Below, piece by piece: positions 14,574 through 15,259 of a stretch of 15,259 nucleotides of DNA. The notes beneath the pieces are model-generated. The model had not been told where the DNA came from and searched no databases. It saw nothing but the letters and a program-made list of their open reading frames with translations. The position numbers were made by a program, and so were the translations under genes. Origin of the DNA: an uncultured Eubacterium sp. (GTDB lineage Bacteria; Bacillota; Clostridia; Peptostreptococcales; Anaerovoracaceae); contig CANBFZ010000008.1 of assembly GCA_947367725.1 (NCBI GenBank), positions 1 to 15,259 on the forward strand. Reading direction: 5' to 3'. Position 1 is the first letter of the stretch. Each line of letters opens with the position of its first letter.

Positions 14574-15259
14574 CTACCTCACCACCTTTATTTTAAGATT
14601 CAAATTTTGTGTTGTTTTTTCTTTTGCATAGAACGTGATTTGATCATTTGTTGCATAAGCAAAAAAGACTTTTGCCCATTCTTTCTCCATTTCTTCCACC
14701 ATCATCAATTCCGAGTCGCTAGCAGAGATATCAATGATGGGCTTGTCTGTATTTAAAATCCCCGGAACGCTTACTGTTTGATTGTAAGGTGCATATGATG
14801 CATTCCAAGTAGTTGTCAATACTGCTTCAAAATCAACATTTTTCGCTACGTCATTCTCTAATTTTGCTTTGTATTCATCCGTAAAGTCATTACTGCTTAA
14901 GCCTTTGCCGTACTCTTCATCTACTTTTCCATCCAGCTTTCTCCCAATTTCAAGTGCTGCTTGCTTGTAAAACCCCATTGTTACAGCATCAGAATCATCT
15001 GCTGCCGCCACATCATCGCCTAGCTTTACAAGACCATATATAGTTGTCGTAGCATTTGGGACTGACTGTAATGCAGTCTGTACTTTTGCCTTATCCTCAT
15101 TGGTATAGTCATTGGAAGACAGACCTTTACCATCTTCTATACCAACTTTTCCGTCTAATGCTGACTGAAACTCCGCTGTCGTCATACCGGCATCGCCCTT
15201 ATCTCCTTTATCCCCCTTTGGTCCTTTCAAGTCTGCCAGTTGTTCCATAGTAAAATCTG
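14574..15259 (-). CDS. Phage tail fibre protein with collagen-like repeat (5' end outside window)
   Basis: 227 visible residues. The frame stays open to the right edge and reads DFTMEQLADLKGPKGD, the usual run-in to a collagen-like repeat of clostridial tail fibres. The ATG at 15248 is therefore probably internal. In order from that Met: a collagen-like GPKGDKGDKGDAG (9-21), then two copies of a 28-30-residue unit built on DGKV...GKGLSSND(Y/F)T-E-KAK (31-60 and 105-132), with an intervening IYGLVKLGDDVA stretch typical of phage fibre modules. A C-terminal beta domain (about 145-224) ends ITFYAKEKTTQNLNLKIKV, a module I recognise from many clostridial prophage fibres. Likely trimeric, at the tail tip. 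Confidence 0.85.
   Translation of the reverse strand, partial: DFTMEQLADLKGPKGDKGDKGDAGMTTAEFQSALDGKVGIEDGKGLSSNDYTNEDKAKVQTALQSVPNATTTIYGLVKLGDDVAAADDSDAVTMGFYKQAALEIGRKLDGKVDEEYGKGLSSNDFTDEYKAKLENDVAKNVDFEAVLTTTWNASYAPYNQTVSVPGILNTDKPIIDISASDSELMMVEEMEKEWAKVFFAYATNDQITFYAKEKTTQNLNLKIKVVR
14853..15158 (-). repeat. Internal duplicated module in the tail fibre gene
   Basis: Two related coding units (15069-15158 and 14853-14936) both encode LDGKV, four variable residues, GKGLSSND, an aromatic, T, then an E-KAK helix. They are separated by 44 residues. The similarity is at protein level, with partial DNA conservation. Confidence 0.7.

Larger units (their letters stand above)
10804..15259. mobile_element. 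Right-hand (lysis/tail) portion of a prophage, extends beyond window
   Basis: From the broken hydrolase onward the content is phage: tail fibre, tail protein, XhlA-like protein, r1t-type holin and amidase endolysin, all leftward, plus a rightward HTH regulator. The tail genes are visibly more A/T-rich than the fab and acc genes. The lysis cassette lying next to the attachment site is the normal layout of siphophage prophages. The exact left boundary is set only by where hydrolase similarity ends (about 10798-10806). Integrase, head genes and the other attachment site are not in the window. Confidence 0.75.

Noticed and set aside
1..15259. CRISPR arrays, insertion sequences, transposase or integrase genes
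   Set aside because: No regular spaced repeats and no such coding sequence were seen on either strand.

Overview
The window looks like the chromosome of a spore-forming, low-to-mid GC Gram-positive anaerobe (class Clostridia, order Eubacteriales) that carries the end of an integrated tailed phage. The host call rests on a FabK-type enoyl-ACP reductase, split acetyl-CoA carboxylase genes in one operon, a GerA/SpoVAF-type spore germination protein, a fragment of a CwlJ/SleB-type cortex hydrolase, and AGGAGG-type ribosome binding sites throughout. I cannot name a genus.

Positions 1-6696 hold a leftward fatty-acid synthesis operon: promoter, acpP, accB, accC, accD, accA, fabH, fabK, then a second FabK/nitronate-monooxygenase-type flavoprotein that runs off the left edge. 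AccB, AccC, AccD and AccA together form acetyl-CoA carboxylase, which makes malonyl-CoA. AcpP carries the growing chain, FabH starts it and FabK does the final reduction of each cycle. No fabD, fabG, fabF or fabZ is visible; they may lie beyond position 1. Most gene junctions overlap, which suggests translational coupling. An A/T-only double palindrome sits just downstream of the promoter and could be a repressor site.

Positions 6697-6904 contain no gene. They hold the gltX terminator (6773-6814); I see nothing else there. gltX (leftward) and a spoVAF-like germination gene (rightward) diverge from a 114-bp gap. A small leftward membrane protein gene follows, converging on spoVAF.

At about 10800 the chromosome appears to be broken by a prophage. 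The first 27 codons of a CwlJ/SleB-like cell-wall hydrolase read into unrelated DNA and a stop. From there to the right edge the DNA is phage-like: a HTH regulator (rightward), then leftward late genes. In transcription order these are collagen-like tail fibre (partial), large tail protein, small hypothetical, XhlA-like protein, r1t-type holin and amidase endolysin. The rest of the prophage, including integrase and far attachment site, is outside the window.

Between holin and endolysin, positions 11912-12244 hold what looks like a complete, easily missed type I toxin-antitoxin module. It has a 24-codon hydrophobic peptide gene with its own consensus promoter and terminator. Opposite its 3' end is a short antisense RNA with its own promoter and terminator hairpin. 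This module and the prophage break in a spore cortex-hydrolase gene are the two most interesting observations.
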